Positions 62,114 through 64,000 of a stretch of 64,000 nucleotides of DNA are shown one piece after another. Where the stretch lies: NCBI GenBank assembly GCA_015146655.1, contig VKHL01000001.1:595644-659643 (forward strand), in the 5' to 3' direction. Each line of letters starts with the position of its first letter. Positions within the stretch are counted from its first letter, which is position 1. Below the pieces are notes generated by a model that did not search any database, was not told the DNA's origin, and saw only the letters and a list, made by a program, of their open reading frames with translations. The translations under genes and the position numbers were made by a program. Origin of the DNA: Ochromonas danica. Lineage: Eukaryota; Sar; Chrysophyceae; Chromulinales; Chromulinaceae.

Positions 62114-62287
62114 GGTGTCAGCAGTGTTCCAGACTGTTGTCAAAGTGAATGGAAAGCAAGCCTCCAGGCTAGTACTATTTGCGTGCGAGACAGCAATAAG
62201 GGAATTGTCTAAAACATAGTGTAATTGCTCTGTTACAGCACAGCACCACCACCGCGGTAATGTTACATTTACAATGCAAAGTCTTCT

Positions 62288-63280
62288 CTACTTTTGTCTA
62301 CTGGGTGAAGGAGATGGATCAGGTTCAGCTCGTGCAAGAGAGGAGTAGCGTACTGACTTAACTTCTTTGTAAGGTCGACCATCACGATCGAGTTTAACCA
62401 CGGCATACTCTCCCTCAATATAGATCACCACTCCGGTCTTGCCCATATCAGGACCATTGGTCAAAACTACTCTGTCTCGAGAACGCACAGGACCAGCTTG
62501 AAAGGGTAAAGTGTCAGGTGGCGTATCGGCGAAGAATATTTCTGTGGACACTATAGGATCATAAATGGGATAGAGATCACCAGCTTTAAGAAAATGATCG
62601 TAAGCCAGTAGCAGATGGGCAAAAGACTTTTGAGCAAAAGGAAAATCCTTCTCTTTTGCAGCTGCCATTAGATCATCAAGAGCCAGGTAGAACGATTGCC
62701 CTTCAAACGTCATTGCCTCACGAGCAGCTCCGTCAAGAGGATCTGCAGTAGGAAATAGCCCCTCAGCGAGGGTGACAAAAGCATCCTCTTGATCTGCAAG
62801 GGTGCGAAGATAAGGAAGCAGTCGTGGCCACTTTTCAGAGAAGAGCTCTCGTTCTGCCTCATCTAAATAGGCCTGCAGCGTCAAGACTCGCTCTTGAGCA
62901 TTGGAAAGATCTTTTTCGTTGACATTGGAGGAGCGTATCTCATATGGATTGAGCCGTGACTGCTGGCCTAGCTTCTTCAGAATGACCCCTGGGTCTCGCG
63001 CATACCGTGGACGAACTACTTCTTCCACCACACGGATAGGCTTAATTTCAGCTGACATAATATCCACTTCCATTGAGGCTGCAATAGCAGCAGGCACAGG
63101 TAAGAGTGTGAAACATGCCGCTGCAGCAATCACAGCGAGAGGATTGCACAATTTCATTATTTCTGCATGAACTCTTTCCAACCCAAAAGACTTACGTGCA
63201 TAAGCACTTTGAATGTCAAGCAGTGGGACAACTTCCACTACTAGACATAGTCCTACCAGACAGAAAGCAAGCCACTTCAT
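62288..63280 (-). CDS. thylakoid-lumen-type protein with helical domain and C-terminal KOW-like segment
   Basis: Single exon, 330 residues. A signal peptide (MKWLAFCLVGLCLVVEVVPL), a transit stretch and a second hydrophobic Ala-rich segment (AVIAAAACFTLLPVPAAIAA) ending at an AxA-like site are what a thylakoid lumen precursor of a complex plastid shows. The mature part is a helical bundle of about 150 residues (NEKDLSNAQERVLTLQAYLD, LPYLRTLADQEDAFVTLAEG), comparable to PsbQ/Psb31-type PSII extrinsic subunits in length and helix content, though I see no diagnostic motif. It ends with VRSRDRVVLTNGPDMGKTGV, then VIYIEGEYAVVKLD, a KOW-like beta unit. Divergent from the SM gene, about 190 bp between ATGs. 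Confidence 0.7.
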   Translation of the reverse strand: MKWLAFCLVGLCLVVEVVPLLDIQSAYARKSFGLERVHAEIMKLCNPLAVIAAAACFTLLPVPAAIAASMEVDIMSAEIKPIRVVEEVVRPRYARDPGVILKKLGQQSRLNPYEIRSSNVNEKDLSNAQERVLTLQAYLDEAERELFSEKWPRLLPYLRTLADQEDAFVTLAEGLFPTADPLDGAAREAMTFEGQSFYLALDDLMAAAKEKDFPFAQKSFAHLLLAYDHFLKAGDLYPIYDPIVSTEIFFADTPPDTLPFQAGPVRSRDRVVLTNGPDMGKTGVVIYIEGEYAVVKLDRDGRPYKEVKSVRYSSLARAEPDPSPSPSRQK

Positions 63281-63470
63281 CGAGTGAAAGGAGCTTTCAA
63301 CCTCAATTTGAAGGTCTGGAGCTTTGTGGATTTAGAGATTTGGACGTCTAGCTGTCTGGTCCCGCAGTGGACTGGTGCTGCTGTTGTGGATCTTTGGGGC
63401 GATCCAGTTGACAATCATCCCGCCTCTCCACTTCATCTACCCGGTGAAAATCAGCTTTCATTGATTGAAG

Positions 63471-64000
63471 ATGTCCAAATCAGTAGGAGAAGATTCTACA
63501 CCTCGCTCTTTGAGGGAGATTGTTCAAAAGAAATTTTTAGAAGAAGTCATTGGCTGTGGAAGTAAGTTGATTCATCTGTCACTGATTTGTCTTGCATGAT
63601 AATTTATGGTTGATAATTAAAAAATTAAATTTTGTTTAGCTGGATGGAAAGTCCTAGTCATGGATAAGGCTGCTACAAGAGCTATTTCTTCGGCATTAAC
63701 CATGTTTGATATTATGGAACGTCGTATTACTCTTGTAGAGCAATTGGCTATTAATCGTCAACCATTCCCTGAAATGGATGTGATTTATTTGGTCAGTCCT
63801 ACTGTAGAAGCTGTGAGAAAGATTTCCAATGACTTCGAGAATCGTCAGAAGGCCAAGTATGGCAATGTCCATATCTTCTTCATTGACTCTGTAAGATCCT
63901 CCCCCTCACCCCCCCCCCCCCCTCCCCCCGCCCCCCCCCCCCCCCTCCCCCTCCCCCCCCCCCTCACCCCCTCCCCCCCCCCCCCCCCCCACCCCTCCCC
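63471..64000 (+). CDS. Sec1/Munc18 (SM) family protein, 5' part only
   Basis: Exons 63471-63561 and 63640-63890 are seen; the gene continues beyond the window. SM proteins clasp SNARE bundles for membrane fusion. The sequence reads MSKSVGEDSTPRSLREIVQK, with SWKVLVMDKAATRAISSALT, MERRITLVEQLAINRQPFPE and MDVIYLVSPTVEAVRKISND, ending IFFIDS at a GTAAGA donor. WKVLVMDK, D..ER.I..VE and AIYLISPT-like YLVSPT are domain 1 hallmarks of Sec1/Munc18, closer to Sec1 than to Vps45 or Sly1. The following intron opens with C-rich sequence. Confidence 0.88.
63899..64000. repeat. poly-C low-complexity tract at window end
   Basis: About 100 bases of almost pure C with occasional T, A or G, starting 10 bp after the SM gene's second donor. 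It is either a genuine intronic C-rich repeat or an assembly or sequencing artefact. Confidence 0.9.

Noticed and set aside
63899-64000. C-tract as a G-quadruplex/i-motif regulatory element
   Set aside because: Possible on sequence alone, but its position at the window end and near-homopolymer nature make a sequencing or assembly artefact equally likely.

Overview
This is eukaryotic nuclear DNA. Nearly every gene is a chain of exons joined by short GT-AG introns (mostly 50-95 nt), and the products are eukaryotic: LSM4, PRCC, NOSIP, cyclophilin H, RPA2, CNOT11, ARPC2, CAP, NDUFA13, RPL15 and RPL11. Several proteins begin with a secretory signal peptide whose predicted cleavage is followed by Phe or a similar aromatic (VEA|FS, VKS|F, ARA|FSS, AVA|FLP, THS|YL). 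That is the bipartite plastid-targeting signature of algae with a secondary red plastid, so the source is most likely a photosynthetic stramenopile (ochrophyte). I cannot name the class or species. Gene density is high on both strands, intergenic gaps are mostly under 400 bp, and several promoters are divergent.

Layout. 0.2-11 kb: PRCC, plastid DUF4336 protein, GUCD1-like protein, an unrecognised membrane protein with a SnoaL-like domain, LSM4, a membrane-anchored START protein and an unknown secreted or plastid protein. 11.6-17 kb: two tandem sedolisin (S53) proteases with C-terminal membrane anchors, set in the least gene-dense part of the window. 17.7-24.9 kb: CutC, a pheophorbide-a-oxygenase-like Rieske enzyme, CCDC93 and plastid GGPP synthase. 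24.9-26.3 kb: a gene-poor stretch. 26.3-36 kb: NEDD1, a tail-anchored coiled-coil protein and a 1469-residue protein with four cyclic-nucleotide-binding domains whose introns carry minisatellites. 36.7-46.3 kb: RPL15, NDUFA13, CAP, cyclophilin H, NOSIP, PMS2 and ARPC2. 46.5-54.9 kb: an RRM-like protein, a small membrane protein, a DYRK-like kinase, CDC123, RPA2, an HTH protein and RPL11. 55-64 kb: CNOT11, a small plastid-targeted basic protein, a lysine-less lipoyl-like protein, a CARM1-type PRMT, a RINT1/MAG2-like protein, SURF2, a thylakoid-lumen-type protein ending in a KOW-like motif, and the 5' end of a Sec1/Munc18 gene that runs into a C-rich tract at the window edge.

The genes do not form one pathway. 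Most are housekeeping genes for splicing (LSM4, PPIH, NOSIP, PRCC), actin (CAP, ARPC2), genome maintenance (PMS2, RPA2), translation and trafficking (CCDC93, RINT1-like, SM protein), interspersed with plastid functions. I found no CRISPR, operon, intact mobile element or convincing tRNA gene. The most unusual items are the sedolisin pair with near-identical propeptides but diverged catalytic regions, the four-domain CNB protein with minisatellite introns, the DYRK-like kinase with a Glu at the second activation-loop tyrosine position, the lysine-less lipoyl domain and the lumen-type KOW protein. All exon junctions were placed by eye from reading frame, splice consensus and family similarity. 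No searches were run.
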